From contig NC_065922.1 of NCBI RefSeq assembly GCF_024586455.1, positions 27,710,089 through 27,774,088 of the forward strand: a stretch of DNA of 64,000 nucleotides. Direction: 5' to 3'. Below are positions 47,632 through 61,289 of this stretch, in pieces. The notes under the pieces are model-generated. The model searched no databases and was not told the origin of the DNA. It saw only the letters and a program-made list of their open reading frames with translations. The position numbers and the translations under genes were made by a program. This DNA comes from Bactrocera neohumeralis. Lineage: Eukaryota > Arthropoda > Insecta > Diptera > Tephritidae. The stretch's first letter is position 1. Every line of letters begins with the position of its first letter.

Positions 47632-50600
47632 CTGAAAACAAAAACAAGAAATATTTTATTAGTACTGAAATACACGCATAAGTTTACAAAATCCAATTTG
47701 CTATATATTGATTGACTTTTTAATTTAAAGTGCCGCTTTTTAGACTCCTTTCCCTTATAAAAGTCACAACTAAGTTTAGACTTTTTATTGCCAATTTTAA
47801 CGAAAAGTCTTTTTGGTACAATATATAATTTGGAAAAAGCGAATTTATTTACAAAACGATATTCAAGCAACCGCGCGAATATAGAGGAAAACATGAAATT
47901 TCAATAAAATTCACTACAATTTCAGCATAAATGTGACAACCTTTGAAATATAAATCGAAGCAATCTAGTAATTTTAAAAATTAATAAAAAAAAAAAAACA
48001 AAATCACTTTGGATAACACAAATATAATTGTTTATTATTATAATTTAAAATCTGCGCTAATTGTGCGAATGTTTAAAACTTCCATTCAAAAATGGTAAAT
48101 TCAATGCAAGCATTTTGAAAGGGCAACGCCCGACTTAAAGAAATAGAAAAAATATTCAGCAAAAAAAAAAAACGGATAACTATCACAATCGTTTCCGAAT
48201 GCCGGCCGGATCAATATGTACATACATAGTACACTTATATGTATGTACATAAGTGAAAAAAAAAACTTATTACAAAACCGGTATGAATATATTCGCACAA
48301 TATATCTCACCTTTTTGAAGTTTAATTTAAAACACAATCTAAATTCGTAAATCGACGCACTAGAAGCGTTGTTAAAATTTCACGGTTCTTTTAAGATGCT
48401 GACTTGGCAAACCAGAAAATCTCAGCTTGAAAATTGATTGGAGAAGTTCAACTAAGCACTTTGACAGTCCAACAACGAATGGGACGCCGTTAAGTAAAAA
48501 ATGTCAGTTAAAATTTCTAGATATCAACGAGTGAACAAAACGAGTGGCGAGTGCACCTCTCCGCTTTTTCGAAAATAAACGAGGAGAGTGTCAGCGAAAC
48601 AGAAATCTACACGACTCTTTCTTTCCGGCTGAACATCAGTTCGTTGTACAATAGAGTGACTGAGAGCGCAATAACTCCCAAGATATCAAACTACCTCGCT
48701 GAATCGTGTTTTCGATTAACCCTCACTTTTCGCTCTCTAATCTCACTAGCAGTTCGGAGCTCTAGTATAAGCGATACCATTTTCGTGACCATATATGGTC
48801 ATGTTTGCTGTACTGCAGTGAAAAATCGTAAAGCGATTTCTCGAATTGCCCCTACTGGCAAAAAAGAAGTAACTTCATTTTTCTATTTATCATGTTTGTA
48901 GCGCGTGAACAACTAATTGGTGTGAGTGAGTTAGACTACTATAGGAGCACAAGTAGTGGAAGAAAGATTAAGTGGAGGGGACAGATGTTACCAGCCGATA
49001 CCATAAAAGAGCTTCTTCGACAAAACCGGCATTTTGCTACAATTCTTTATGCATGTATGTAAATATAAGTGTGCATCTATGCATAGCTTGACTTTTTTTT
49101 TGCTTTGTAAAGGCAACTAACTGAAACGAATTAACGGTTAAAAACTTGGATTTCTTGAATTAAAGAGTGCAGAAAGGACAAGGGCGGAAGAGCAGAAAAT
49201 GAGTCAAGTTCAAATGTAGGCAGCGTTGTCCACTCTATACATACATATGCTTTATGTATGTATGTATGTTGAATATATGTATATGTAGATATACAATATT
49301 GCATATGGTTATGTATATACATACTTATACATATGTATTATGACTGTCATTTAGGGTGCGGCAAATATAACCATGTTTAGAAACCAAGCTAGTTCCCCAC
49401 CTACACAACCAATAGTTTTAATATTTAGCCATTGAGTTATTTACTTTAAACTTTTATAGTTTATGAATCGAAGTATCTAGTTATTTGGTGTATGTTCGAA
49501 AATTCAAGCGCTTAGTGCAATAATTTTCGATCTTTACATTTGCGCAAATGCACTCATATGGGCTGTGTGTTTGTATATTTCTGTATGCGGGAAATATTAA
49601 TGTCGAAGCCGGCTCACACCATTATGTGTTTCTCTCGTTCACAAAGAGACAGCTGTGTAATACAAAAAAAACTACTAAAACTGTAAATTGTGATGGCCGC
49701 CGACAGTCAACTTTCTTTTCTAATTGAATCTGCAAAAAGTGTGTGATTTTGCATTGTTATAAATAACTTTCAGTGAAAAGTTGTATTAAAATGAAAGTGA
49801 AATCGTTTTTAATTCAAAAACTACACTGCATACAAAAGTTTTCGTGTTTATGGCACAACTCCTCGAGTGAAACATGTTCAGGCGTGCTAACAATGAACAG
49901 TTAACGTGGGAGTTACTGGTAATGTAAAGACGACAAGGGCGTTGGCGAGGTCATTGTCTACTACCTCTACGGTGTCTCCAGCCTGACTCATGCTACTACA
50001 TACAAAATGTACCTATGTATGTATTTATGTATATGTATGTATGTATACACATTCGTACCAATGTACATATGCATGTATGTACATACATATGTATGTAATA
50101 AATCGGAAGTGCCGCACAATTGGAACCTAAAATATATTCCGTTTCCGAACATGCAGGTAAGGTGCCACACCCGTTGAATATAATTTTTGCCATGTGATTC
50201 CATCTGATAGTAGATGTAGGTTTTTAAGTACCAATAGACAGTCTAACATAATCAAATGTGTTCACACAGGTGGGTAAACTGCAAATGTGATAAGGTGAAG
50301 CACTATCTTATCAAGTTCACACTTATTACGCTCAAGGTCCAGAATTTAATTGCATAACTTAAATTTATGATTTCTGCACATGACATTTTGCAAGTTTTAA
50401 TCATTTCAGTTCTTTGATAATTTCACTTTATATAATAAATTTTTTTAGTTTCAGAGCATTCACTTCCTTAAAATTCATATACAATTTTTTGAAAATTTCT
50501 TTTAATCCAAACGTTTTCGTAAACCTCAGTTGTTAAAATCGTTAACAAATTTCACCGGTTAGTTTAGATATATATATACATACATTTGTATATTTTAAAT

Positions 50601-50811
50601 CATTCCCACTTTTTCGATTGGCACTTTGAATTAAGTCTTAGAATTTTTCACAAATTTATGTATGTTTCGTTTCGACTTTTTAAAATACTTACTTTTTTAA
50701 GTTTTAAGTTTACTAAAATTAATTAATATTATTTGAAGTCTTTTGGACTTTGTGTTGAGTTGCTGCTGTGCCTTTCTGTATCGCACACACTACAAGAACG
50801 CAAAATGTAAT
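47632..50811 (-). other. Actin 5' region: two candidate leader exons and a shared acceptor
   Basis: The shared acceptor is at 47632. Leader donor 1 (AAG|GTGAGA) is at 48311/48310, and leader donor 2 (GTAAGT) is at 50693/50692. The distal leader would run from about 50811 to 50693 (119 nt). The proximal leader start is not fixed. The interval also holds microsatellites at about 49230-49340 and 50000-50100. The model follows the known two-promoter plan of Act5C and is inference here. Confidence 0.55.
48786..48801 (-). promoter_or_regulatory. CArG box in a 16-bp palindrome, proximal actin promoter
   Basis: TGACCATATATGGTCA is a perfect palindrome around the SRF-binding CArG consensus CC(A/T)6GG (48789-48798). 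It lies about 480 bp upstream of the proximal leader donor. A weak TATA-like TATACT sits about 20 bp downstream on the minus strand. Confidence 0.6.
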
Positions 50812-50902
50812 GATAGCAAAACACGTTAACACGCTCTTATAAAGGCTCCAACTACGCCAGTGGCTCCTTATCAGTAGAGACTTTAACTTTTACCATATAT
50901 GG
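50811..50902 (-). promoter_or_regulatory. Distal actin core promoter: CArG box, TATA box and initiator
   Basis: Reading on the minus strand, a perfect CArG box CCATATATGG (50902-50893) is followed by TTTATAAG (50843-50836) and then an initiator-like TCATTA with its A at 50811. The TATA starts 30 bp before that A and the CArG box is centred near -87, which is textbook spacing. GAGAG and CTCTC runs near 51000-51060 and 51600 are candidate GAGA-factor sites. Confidence 0.65.
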
Positions 50903-51069
50903 ATGTGGAATCGCCGGTCGTAGATACTAGAGAATTTCTCGCTTACCATTTTACCCAGCTTAAAAGGGTGTAAGTGTAAACAGTATAGCGATAGCGTATA
51001 GAGAGAGATGCACTGCATGGTTTGTCGAATGGTTGTTCGCACTCAAACTCTCTCTTTGCTCGAAAAATA

Positions 51070-54000
51070 CGAATAATCAGTGTTGTTTCTGTGAGCCATG
51101 CACCCTCAATAATCAAATAGTATACGACTATCAACGCCTATGGGTAAATTGTAGGTAGTTTTTATTCATATCTTATATATATTTTATGTTTTCTTATTTA
51201 TTGCTTTTTATGAAATTTTCGTGATATCAACACAAATGTGATTTCTTCCTGAAGTAATAGGAAATTTGGCTTATTATAACAACAGAATGATCGGCGTTAT
51301 TCTGTTATAGCCCATTGTGTAGATGTATATATATTTATATATGCTCTGATACTAATGTACATATCTAAAATAGTATGTTACAAGTTTATAATATCTCCTT
51401 TAATGTTGAAAAATAATAACTTCTGGTATTACTACATTACATACATATTCTAAAAAACTGAAAAATCGTATATCATATTTTATCCCTTTGCACTTCAGTA
51501 TTGGAATATGCAACATTGAAATATATTTTGCAAGCTCTACTTTGCTCTCAACTTTTCCCCGTACAGACAAAAAAGGAGGCAATAAAGTAATGTTAAACGC
51601 GAGAGAGAGTTTAAAATTTTTTCTTGCTAAAGGCCGTCTTGAGAGGGGAAAGCCGGAAAGTGAATAAGAAATGTCGGCTTAAATTTTCGTTTATTTTGTT
51701 TGGGATTTAAAGTTGATTTTCGGTTACAAAATTAACGTTTCATATGTAGTTTTGACTAGAAGACAATAGTTTTGTAATTATACTCTGCTAGTTAAGAACG
51801 AAAATAATTGAATTAATGTTATTTTTAGTTAAAAATACAATAATGCGGTATTTAACATTATTTTATTCAAAGGCTTACAATGGATTACACATACATACAT
51901 ATGTACATATATAATAAGTATGATTCTTTGCTTGCTCACGCACTTTTGCCTATACATACATATGTATGTATGTAGATGTATGTATGTACATACATATGTA
52001 TCTATTAGCATGAGGGGCAATGCATACAAGTTTGGCTTAAATTTCATTGTGACTCACAACTAGATATGGAAGTAAATATTTTTGTTTAACGTCAATATAC
52101 ATATGTATATGTACATAAATGCATGCATGTATATTTATAATTAAGTATGTACGTATCTGCAACAAATATCATATAGTATAAATATGTATATGTATATATG
52201 TATATATACATTCATGTACATATTCTATATATCACATTCATAAAATTTGCAAAATCTCATCGGTTCTTTATTTGAAACGTTTTTTATATTTATGTCTTAT
52301 ATGTTGACTAACAAGATGGCGCTACAACACACAATGTGTACTTGCGATTTAACGCCTGTATGTACATATGTATGTATGTACGTAAATATCGCTTCTTGCA
52401 AGAAGCATAGTGTTATTTTTGAGCACCCTTGCACATTTGGTTTTAAAGATAAAGACCGTCTGGATACTTTTGTATTTACTTTCCATACACATGAATTTGC
52501 TATTTAATCGTGTGTAGCTTACTATACATATGCGTGCACGCGGAATTGCATATGGTTTTAAACGCCGAGTCGGTATCAAGGCGTTGCCGGTAACGAATGT
52601 GTGCAATGGTCAGTTTTACCAGCTGACTAATTTACTTTCCTGTTTCTGAGAATATTTGTATAATCTTCTGTGCTACTGCCCGTGGTTATAGTCTTTTTAA
52701 AGTCGACTCCAAATAAGTTAGGGAAGTTAGGGAACTACTATCTACTTGTATATTTAAAGTAAACTTACATACTTACTTACGTATTTATTTATCGACATTA
52801 TTATGGATATTGAATTATTATTATGAATGGTTAAGAGCCAAATATTAGGTGAGATCGATCAGACCTATTAGTTTTTCTTCTTCTTGGTTAAAAAATAATA
52901 ATTTGGACAACGCGAAATATTTTTTTGGTTTAAAAAATTTTACATTTACAAATTTGTTAGAAAATTTATTCATGGATTGGAAAGAATGTTTATTGGTTGA
53001 TTATTTTTATAAGTGTACAGCAGCTTTGGGTTTTTTTTGGTAAAAAATTGTATGACTAAATTGATAATTTAAACTCCAAAATAGTAATTAAAAATTTTAA
53101 AAATGTGACAGTTTTTTTTAATACTATACAATTTTAGTAGAATGCTGCAGCTGTGAGTGCTATAAAATTTAATAAATACATACATTTCATATACAATTTG
53201 TTACGGGAGTTTGCTATACATACATATGTATTTATTTTCTTGCTTCCTTTGAACTTTATTACTTTTAACCAGTCTTCAGATAATCAAAAAATTCAGTTTG
53301 GGAATGAGCGTAGAGTACACTCCAAGATATATTGTACTAAATCATTATAAACAGACAACTGTGTATGTTAATGCTTTATTTGTAGAAAATTTTCAGGCTG
53401 AAACATTTAGACAGCGCCTTAAAAGGCATTGTCAAGGTCATTGAATTTCAAGGCAAGAGTCATTTTCATACATACATACTTACATATGTATGTATGTATG
53501 TGAATAATTTTCAATTTCCAACAAATTAATCAAGTTTCTTCATTATTTTTTTTTACTGTGGCAACAATACATATGTACATACGCTTAGTTGATAGTTATG
53601 TAGGTAGTTTGTGTGCTAATGGCCTGAAAGATGCGCTCGAAAGTAAATGTGGTTTTAGAGGCAAATATCAGCAGCAAGTTGGATGAGGGTAATGAAACAT
53701 TTCTCTTACATTCATACAAATATGTATTAAATGTATGTATGTACATATAACACATATGCATTTACATATATACGAACACTTAAATGCAAGTTAATCACAT
53801 TCCTGGCCAATTTCGAATATTTTGTTTCAATAACTTCAATGATATTTTAGTTATACTTATATTGTATATCAGGTTATTACCGGCTTTTAAACATGCTTCT
53901 TCCCTGCCTGACTCCAGTACTAAATTTGAGTTCTTTTAAATTAATTAATAACTAAATTATCGAACTTTATTCTTTAGCTTGTCCTTAGGATTCACAAGGT

Positions 54001-54173
54001 CAATTGTATGGGCATGGAAATGGTCCAATTTTCCCATTCTGTATTAAAAACCTTATGAGAGTGCCAAGAAACATGTATTCAATGTTTCATCAACATCTCT
54101 CGATTTGTACTGAATTTATAGCTTGCACGGCCAGACAGGCATACTGAAATCACTTCACTCATCATTCTGATAA
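51070..54173. other. Gene-free AT-rich DNA with microsatellites
   Basis: No ORF here resembles a known protein. TACATACATATGTATG-type microsatellites are frequent, for example near 51890-51995, 52100-52215 and 53468-53500. It could contain actin regulatory DNA or an intron of a gene lying outside the window. Confidence 0.5.
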
Positions 54174-54175
54174 TT

Positions 54176-55035
54176 ATACCCTGAACAGGGTATATTAAGT
54201 TTGTCACGAAGTTTATAACACCCAGAAGGAAGCGTCGGAGACCCTATAAAGTATATATACATATATAAATGATCAGTATGTTGAGCTGAGTCGATTTAGC
54301 CATGTCCGTCTATCTGTATATATACGAACTAGTCCCTCAGATTTTGCCATACAAACTGAACGATCGAAGTCAAGTATGGAAAACTTTCATATTTCATAAT
54401 GTATCTTTACAAAAGTTGGCACATGTTATTTTCTAAGATAATAATGTAATATACGAAGAAATTGTTCAGATCGGCTTACTATAGCATATATCTGCCATAC
54501 AAACTGAACGATCGGAAAAAAGCTCTTGTATGGAACACCTTTGCATTTGGCAAGATATATTCACGAAATTTGGTATAGATTATTTTCTAAGACGACAATG
54601 TAATCTCCGAAGAAATTATTCAGATCGGTTAACTATAGCACATAGCTGCCATACAAACTGAGTGGTCGGAATCAAATACTTGCATGGGAAACTTCCTCAT
54701 TTGACGATATACATATGTATGTATGTATGTATGTACATATCTTCACGAAATTTGGTATGAGTTATTGTTCATAGAAATAATGCAATTTTGAAAGAAGCAT
54801 ATAGCTGACATACAAACCGAACGATTGGAATGAAGGGCTTGTATGGAAAACTTTCGCATTTGACGTGGTATCTTCTCGAAGTTTGACATGGATTACTGCT
54901 TAAGGTAATAATATAATCTCCAGATCGGATTACTATAGCATATAGTTTCCGTATAAACTGAACACATAATTACAAAAAGAAATGTACCTGTGAAGGGTAC
55001 ATTAGCTTCGGTGCAGCCGAAGTTAACGTTTTTTA
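54176..55035 (+). repeat. Dispersed repeat family 1, long copy
   Basis: This is a near full-length copy. It starts with the palindrome ACCCTGAACAGGGT and ends with the hairpin CTTCGGTGCAGCCGAAG (55006-55022), then TTAACGTTTTTT. Inside, a unit with the motif AGCTGCCATACAAACTGA and a TTCACGAAATTTGGTAT block is repeated in tandem. No ORF is present. The same ends occur at 57.3-58.0 kb. Confidence 0.85.
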
Positions 55036-56565
55036 TTGCTTTGATATATTTTTGTACATATAGAATCCTAGATCTATCCTAATTTGTCTCAACAGCTACA
55101 AATAACCGTAACTTGTACAAATCTATTCTCTGATGCAATATGTTGCTATAGTAGTAGTTATAAATATTTGAAAAATTAAGAAGAAAAAACTATTCCAATG
55201 TGTATGTAGTATGTAAGACACGTATAACCTTGGGAAGAAGAGGTTACTCGCGAAAACATGCATCCATGATAACAAGTGTCAATCATGAAAAGTTAGGCAA
55301 TATCAACAGTGTCAACAAAAGCAGCCTCTTATTTGCAACCTCAACAAAAGCGTGATGAATGCGCGAGGAGTAGTACTCATGCATAGTACTTAGAAATTTG
55401 CGAAATGAGACATTTGAAATTTCTTTGTCTGCTTGTACGTTTTGTACATGGTTACATACATACATACATAGTATGTATTTGAATATGAACCTTGTTTATA
55501 TTGTGCACTGTAAGTAGTTTTATTATAGCTATCTACTTATAGTGTTCAATTGAAGTTTTCTGGCTGAGCGTTTAAAGACTTTTGAAAATGTATAGTATGT
55601 ATGTACAAGTATGTATAAAACGGTTAGATTTTTGTTTTAATTTACTGAAAGATTTTCAGACCGTATTTAAAAAATTAGAAAAAAATACAAACATTTTTTA
55701 GAAAAACTCTCAATATAAAAAATTGCAGCAATACAAATTTATTAAAATATTCGAAAACTTTTACAACTTGTTTTGTTTTTTACCTTTATGCGCAAAACAT
55801 ACATATCGTCACCTGAAAATCAAAATAACGTATCATCAAAAAATTCGAAATTGAGTGTCTTATTGATTACGATTCACTACTTCAAATTACATGTGTCCAA
55901 CATTTTCAGGTTCTGCGCTTAGATATAAACTCGTTTTAACCAATATTAAAATTTTTTTCACTCATGTTCCATTTTATTTCGTGCTTCATTCATGCCACTG
56001 TAAATTTCCCTAAATGTTGTTACGTTATTTTGCATTTCAGGTGACGATATACATATGTATGTACTGTACTTCATTCAGCAACTCTTAATGAACAAATAAA
56101 CAAATTTGATCATCGACGCAACGCTCAATGTCTGGGTCGATTGGAGCTTCTATTGTGTCTTGCATTGTTTGTTTTACCGTTAAGTGACAGCCTGCCAAAT
56201 ATTGAATGCCACTTAAGCCACCATTTTCATATCTAGTCTTTTACAATACAAGTGTGCATGTGTATGTATAGGTATATCCACACAACTCAGATTGGCACGT
56301 CAAAATAAAAAAATAAAATGTATTCATTGGTTTCGTTTAGCAGACTTCAAAACAAATTTCAGATTAGATTTTAATTGTTTTTACATACATACATATATAC
56401 ATAGATACATAGTTGTTAAATAGCTTCTTCATAATATTATTATCCAAAGCAGTGATAAAATTTCTGAATAAATTGTTCAGATCGTATTTTAACGGATTCA
56501 TATGTAACAGCAACTGATCAATCAAAATCAAGATAAATTTCTTTTTTATATTCCTTAATACCTTT
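55036..56565. other. Gene-free AT-rich DNA
   Basis: No recognisable ORF, RNA gene or repeat with clear ends. Short microsatellites near 55455 and 56380. Confidence 0.5.
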
Positions 56566-56638
56566 TATACCCTATAAGAAATTACACTTCACCTGTGAAG
56601 GGTATTACAGCTTCGGTGCAGCTGAAGTTAACGTGATT
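56566..56638 (+). repeat. Dispersed repeat family 1, short internally deleted copy
   Basis: Only the ends remain: a TACCCTATAAG start and the GTGAAGGGTATTACAGC plus CTTCGGTGCAGCTGAAG hairpin end, 73 bp in all. It shows that both termini can survive internal deletion. Confidence 0.65.
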
Positions 56639-57321
56639 TTTTGCTTTTTTTCATTTTTCATTCTTTTTCCATTGAGTTAACTATTCTCTCTGTCCTGCAT
56701 TTCTCTCATTTTTGAGATATTGTTTGACAAACAAAATGTCAACGTATTTTTTTAGAATACCCTGCACAAAACACCGACAAATTAGTCATCTCTGTCCTGC
56801 ATATAAAGGAACTAATCTCTCAGTTTTTGAGATATTGTTTGACAAACAAAATGTCATCCCAAATACCGGAATGAAAAAAATGTAATCCCCAAAATTGGAA
56901 TAAAATTTTATTAATAATTTTTAATTTCAAATATCGGTTTGGAAAATAAGAAAAATGTGACATTTGGTTATACTATATTTTAAAAAAGGTTTGGCTAAAT
57001 TTCAAAAATGTAAGCTTATTTTTAATAAATTATTCACATATATAGCTCTTCTTTGTTGTTTTTAATTACACGTTTAGTGTTTTAGTTAGAAATATGTAAC
57101 TCTTTTATTTTTCTATCTCCTTCATTCCAGCTTTCAATTTACTTCAATGTTTATATAAAAAAGCTTTTCTCAATTTGTAATCCAAGTTGTTTGGGATTAC
57201 GAATTGATTAAAAAACTTTTTGCCTTCAAAATGTAGGTTTTAATTTTTAATCCCGAAATCTGAATTAGAAATTGTAATTTTTATTCTTATCACCTTGAAA
57301 ACAATCTTGAAATTTTAATTA

Positions 57322-58004
57322 TACCCTGAACAGGGTATTTTAAGTTTGTCACGAAGTTTGTAACACCCAGAAGGAATCGTCAGAGACCCTATAAAGTATA
57401 TACATATATAAATGATCAGTATGTTGAGCTGAGTCGATTTAGCCATGTCCGTCTGACCGTCTGTCCGTCCGTCTGTCTGTATATATACGAACTAGTCCTT
57501 CAGTTTTTAAGATATCGTTTTGAAATTTTGCAAACATCATTTTCTCTTCAAGAAGCTGCTCATTTGTCGGAACGGCCGATATCGGACCACTATAGCATAT
57601 AGCTGCCATACAAACTGAACTATCGGAATCAAATGCTTGTATTGAAAACTTTCACATTTTACAAGATATATTCACGAAATTTGGTATATGTTATTTTCTA
57701 AGGCAACAATGTAATCTCCGAAGAAATTGTTCAGATCGGTTAACTATAGCATATAGCTGCCATATAAACTGAACGATCGGAATCAAGTTCTTGTATAGAC
57801 AACTTTCACATTTGACAAGATATATTCACGAAATTTGGTATATGTTATTTTCTAAGGCAACAATGTAATCTCCGAAGAAATTGTTCAGATCGGATTACTA
57901 TAGCATCTAGCTTCCATACAAACTGAACACATAGTTACTAAAAGAAATGCACCTGTGAAAGGTATATTAGCTTCGGTGCAGCCGAAGTTAACGTTTTTTC
58001 TTGT
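57322..58004 (+). repeat. Dispersed repeat family 1, long copy
   Basis: This copy starts with ACCCTGAACAGGGT and ends with the same CTTCGGTGCAGCCGAAG hairpin and TTAACGTTTTTT as the copy at 54.2 kb. An internal block with TTCACGAAATTTGGTATATG recurs at 57671 and 57825, a period of about 154 bp. A GTCT/GTCC microsatellite lies near 57450-57480. Non-coding. Confidence 0.85.
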
Positions 58005-59825
58005 TTTTATTCTCAAAATTGGAATTAAAACTTAAAAGTATAATTTCTAATCCCAGTGTTGGAATAAAAAATTGAAAATTTAATTTTTGATCCAAAATAT
58101 TTTAATTATAAAAATCACAATACTGCTTATCAGCAACAATCAGTCATATTTTTTATGAGTATTTCCGAAATATTGAAATTATATTTGCTAGCAGCATGTA
58201 CGTACATACTATACATACCATAAGTATGAGTATATGAATAGGGCAATAACAAAAGTTGATTACTTGGCGCTCATTAAGTGCTAGTTTCATGGAAAATTAA
58301 TTAAAATTAAATATCGAATCGTTTTTATAGTAAAACATCTCGACAAATTTGAGCATGCGAAAGTCATTTATATACAGCAAGTTAAATCATTTATATATAA
58401 ATATGCACATATTTACATGCATGAAAATGTGTCTGACAGTAAGTCATTAGAAAAATCAAAATATAATAAAATCCAGTTACACCAGTTTTGTGTTGGTGGC
58501 AGCCAATGAACATGAATGGGTCGTTGAACAGCGTTTTACACTTGTAGCGTCGTATTAATACATTTAAGTACATATTTATGTATGTTTGTATATATCCAAA
58601 TAAAGATACAGATAGCGCATGCAATAGTAGTAAAAGCTATTGCTTTTGAAACAAAATAAGCAAAAATTGAATTAAGCAGAACACACTTAAATACGATAGA
58701 CAGTCCGCAAAAAGTTAAAACAACAAAAACTAACACTTGTTGTTGCACACGTTTGTTGATAAGCATCGTATGGCCAAGTTCAAATCATTCCAACTACAAT
58801 GAGTATTGCTGTCAAGTATGGCGCTTGGATAATTATCGTAAATGACATTTACTTTGCATATGTAACGTTATTTTCAAATTAAAATTACTCAGTTTGTGTT
58901 TGCGGTGTGTAAAAGGGCTATTTAATTTGCGTAAACATCTGTTTAAGGCTCATATACCAATTTACGTACATACATATGTATTTGTGTACATTTGCATATG
59001 TGTGTTACGTCATCAAATAAAGTTTTAAACGAAAATCGGTTGGATAGCTTAACAGCTTCAACTTTGTCGGAAACACAATTACTTCTCCATTTCTTGTCGT
59101 AACGTATTCCACATTATTCACTCTTTTCAAGTGATTCAAATGTTGATTATTGATTCATACACTTGAGTATTCGATGAATCACCTTGTTGCATACGTGTGT
59201 GTGCGTTTTAATTTTTTAATGTCTCGGATTTTATATTTATTTGTATTCCCCCCTTTGATGAGTCAACACTCTACCAATAACGCCTTACCAATAACTATTT
59301 GCGCCATAAATACTTAAACTTAACTATCAATTTGAAAGCTTTTATTTGTCAAATGTTATCATTTTTCGTTTTTTTACTAGAGCTTGAAATTCATGTTGGT
59401 TCTTTTTAAATTAGAATTACATAAATTTTATCTGCTAAAATTTTGGTTGGCGTTGTAGTCAACTAAACCTTTTTGGTCAAATTCACAATAAATTCACAAA
59501 ATTAAGATTTCATTCCACTTTAGACATTCGAAATAATTTTCATAGCCACCAGAATGTTACATCTGACATTACATTTTATTGTGCAGGGGTGATTGAATTG
59601 TCCAGTATTTTTCTCTGCCATCTGTCAAAAGTCAGTTAAGTTCACTAATGAGCTTTGTGGCCTAACTGAAGGCCTTTTGAAGTGTAATATCTATGTAGCT
59701 TTTGAAATGAACTTCTTTAATGGTCATATTGACTTCATTAATAACTCTGTCATCACATCAAATTAACTGACAACAAAAAAAAAACACATGTACATATACA
59801 TATATTTCAATACAAATCTTTTTTT
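58005..59825. other. Gene-free AT-rich DNA
   Basis: I see no known gene. A 76-codon hydrophobic minus-strand ORF at 58536-58766 is the longest and looks like chance. Confidence 0.45.
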
Positions 59826-60480
59826 CCGTTTTAAGGGTCATACCTAATGTAACAGTCAAAAAAAACGTTGATTTTGGGAATTAAAAAAAATATTAAATCG
59901 ATTGTTTTGAGATTTTTGGGGTATATTTTTAATTGTTTCAAGAATAAACAGTAAAAAAATTAAATATTTTTTGTTACACGAGCGCTCTCCGATAGCGCTA
60001 AGGTCCTACACTGCTGCAGTGATTCCGGGCTTCTCCATGAAACTTAAAAAAAATTCTAGTTAAACTAGAAGATATTCTTTGTACAAATCAAACCGGATCA
60101 AATAAAAATCAAGAATTGACTTCGTTTAAAAAAAGTTGAATTTTGCCACAAATTTTGGTCCTTCCATGCCAAATCGAATGATATATTTTGATCAGATCAG
60201 AACACCGATGGGTGCTCATATGTAGAATTCGAATTTCATAATGATCGGATCATTTGTCATCGAGTTATAACTACAACAATTTCGAAAAATGCTGTTTTGA
60301 AAAAAAAAAAAAACGTGTTTAAAGGCTAACTGCGGCTACTTTTTAAACATTCAGTTATGTACATTGTCATACATATCTTTTGAGACCTCTAGTCGACTTC
60401 GATTTTGTAATAGACTCAGGTCTTTTGATACGAATCGGACATTAACACCGTTCATATCCAAAATATTAATCCATAAGGGA
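59826..60480. repeat. Possible degenerate repeat
   Basis: This block has several homopolymer A runs, a pair of AGCGCT palindromes (near 59983 and 59995) and phrases such as GAGTTATAACTACAACAATT that look repetitive. It directly adjoins a mariner relic. The ends and class are unknown. Confidence 0.3.
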
Positions 60481-60489
60481 TGTTGAGAT

Positions 60490-60640
60490 CCTATGCTATC
60501 GCTCTGACGCTAAAACGACGAAGATCAAGCACCATTTCTTTAACTTTTTCGATGTTTTCTTTAACGCATGTCAGTTAATGATGACTTCACAACCTTCACT
60601 GAAAGCTTTAGGCCACTCAAATACTCATGATAAAGTAACT
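60490..60640 (-). pseudogene. Mariner-family transposase relic
   Basis: On the minus strand one frame reads WPKAFSEGCEVI and, after a frame change, ENIEKVKEMVLDLRRFSV. This matches the helix-turn-helix region of mariner transposases (E/DENIEKV...VLENRR). Stops and frame changes show that it is dead. Terminal repeats were not found. Confidence 0.65.
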
Positions 60641-61079
60641 TGCTCAAAAACCAAAAAACTTCTGCTTGGTCACATTCGATCAGTAGTTATGTATATTTAA
60701 ACAGCTGATTGATAAATATAGTGTCAGTCTTGGATAAAGGTTACTTCTTATCACATTGCAGGTTAGGAATTGTTTTTGTATTTTTTACAATAAAAAATCA
60801 AACATTAACAAAGACATTAATTTTTCCTAATTAATTTGTAAATTTTTTTCACACTACTACTTGAATAAAATACCTATCTATTTTTATGAGCCTGCATACT
60901 GACTGAATTAATTACGGTGAGACATTTATTAAAGTTCTGATACCATTTCATTTTGTTATAACAGTGTGTTATAGAAAAAATCAAGAAATAGTTGAGATTG
61001 CGGCAAATTTTGGTGCATGTATCCTTATCAATGGGAAAATACTAAACAACTTTCAAACAATAAAAAAAAAATACAAAAA

Positions 61080-61281
61080 AAGTTAACTTCGATTGCACCG
61101 AAGTTTCTATGTAAGAAATTGATTTTGATCGTTCAGTTTGTATGACAGTTATATTTTATAATAAATTGTCAAATAAAAAAGTTTATATACATATATGTAC
61201 ATATACTTTCTGGGGTCTACGACATTTTCTTCTGGGTGTTACACACTTCATGGTAAAGTTAATATACCCTATTCGGGAACT
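61080..61281 (-). repeat. Dispersed repeat family 1, short inverted copy
   Basis: Read on the minus strand this begins at TACCC...GGGTA-like sequence near 61280 and ends at the TTCGGTGCAATCGAAGTTAAC form of the hairpin near 61080. It is internally deleted. Confidence 0.6.
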
Positions 61282-61289
61282 ACCGGAAA

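Noticed and set aside
47284..47715. 143-codon plus-strand ORF
   Set aside because: It is antisense to the actin coding region, whose biased codon use leaves other frames open.
58536..58766. 76-codon hydrophobic minus-strand ORF starting with ATG
   Set aside because: AT-rich DNA readily gives Phe/Ile/Leu-rich frames; there are no neighbouring exons or recognisable motif.
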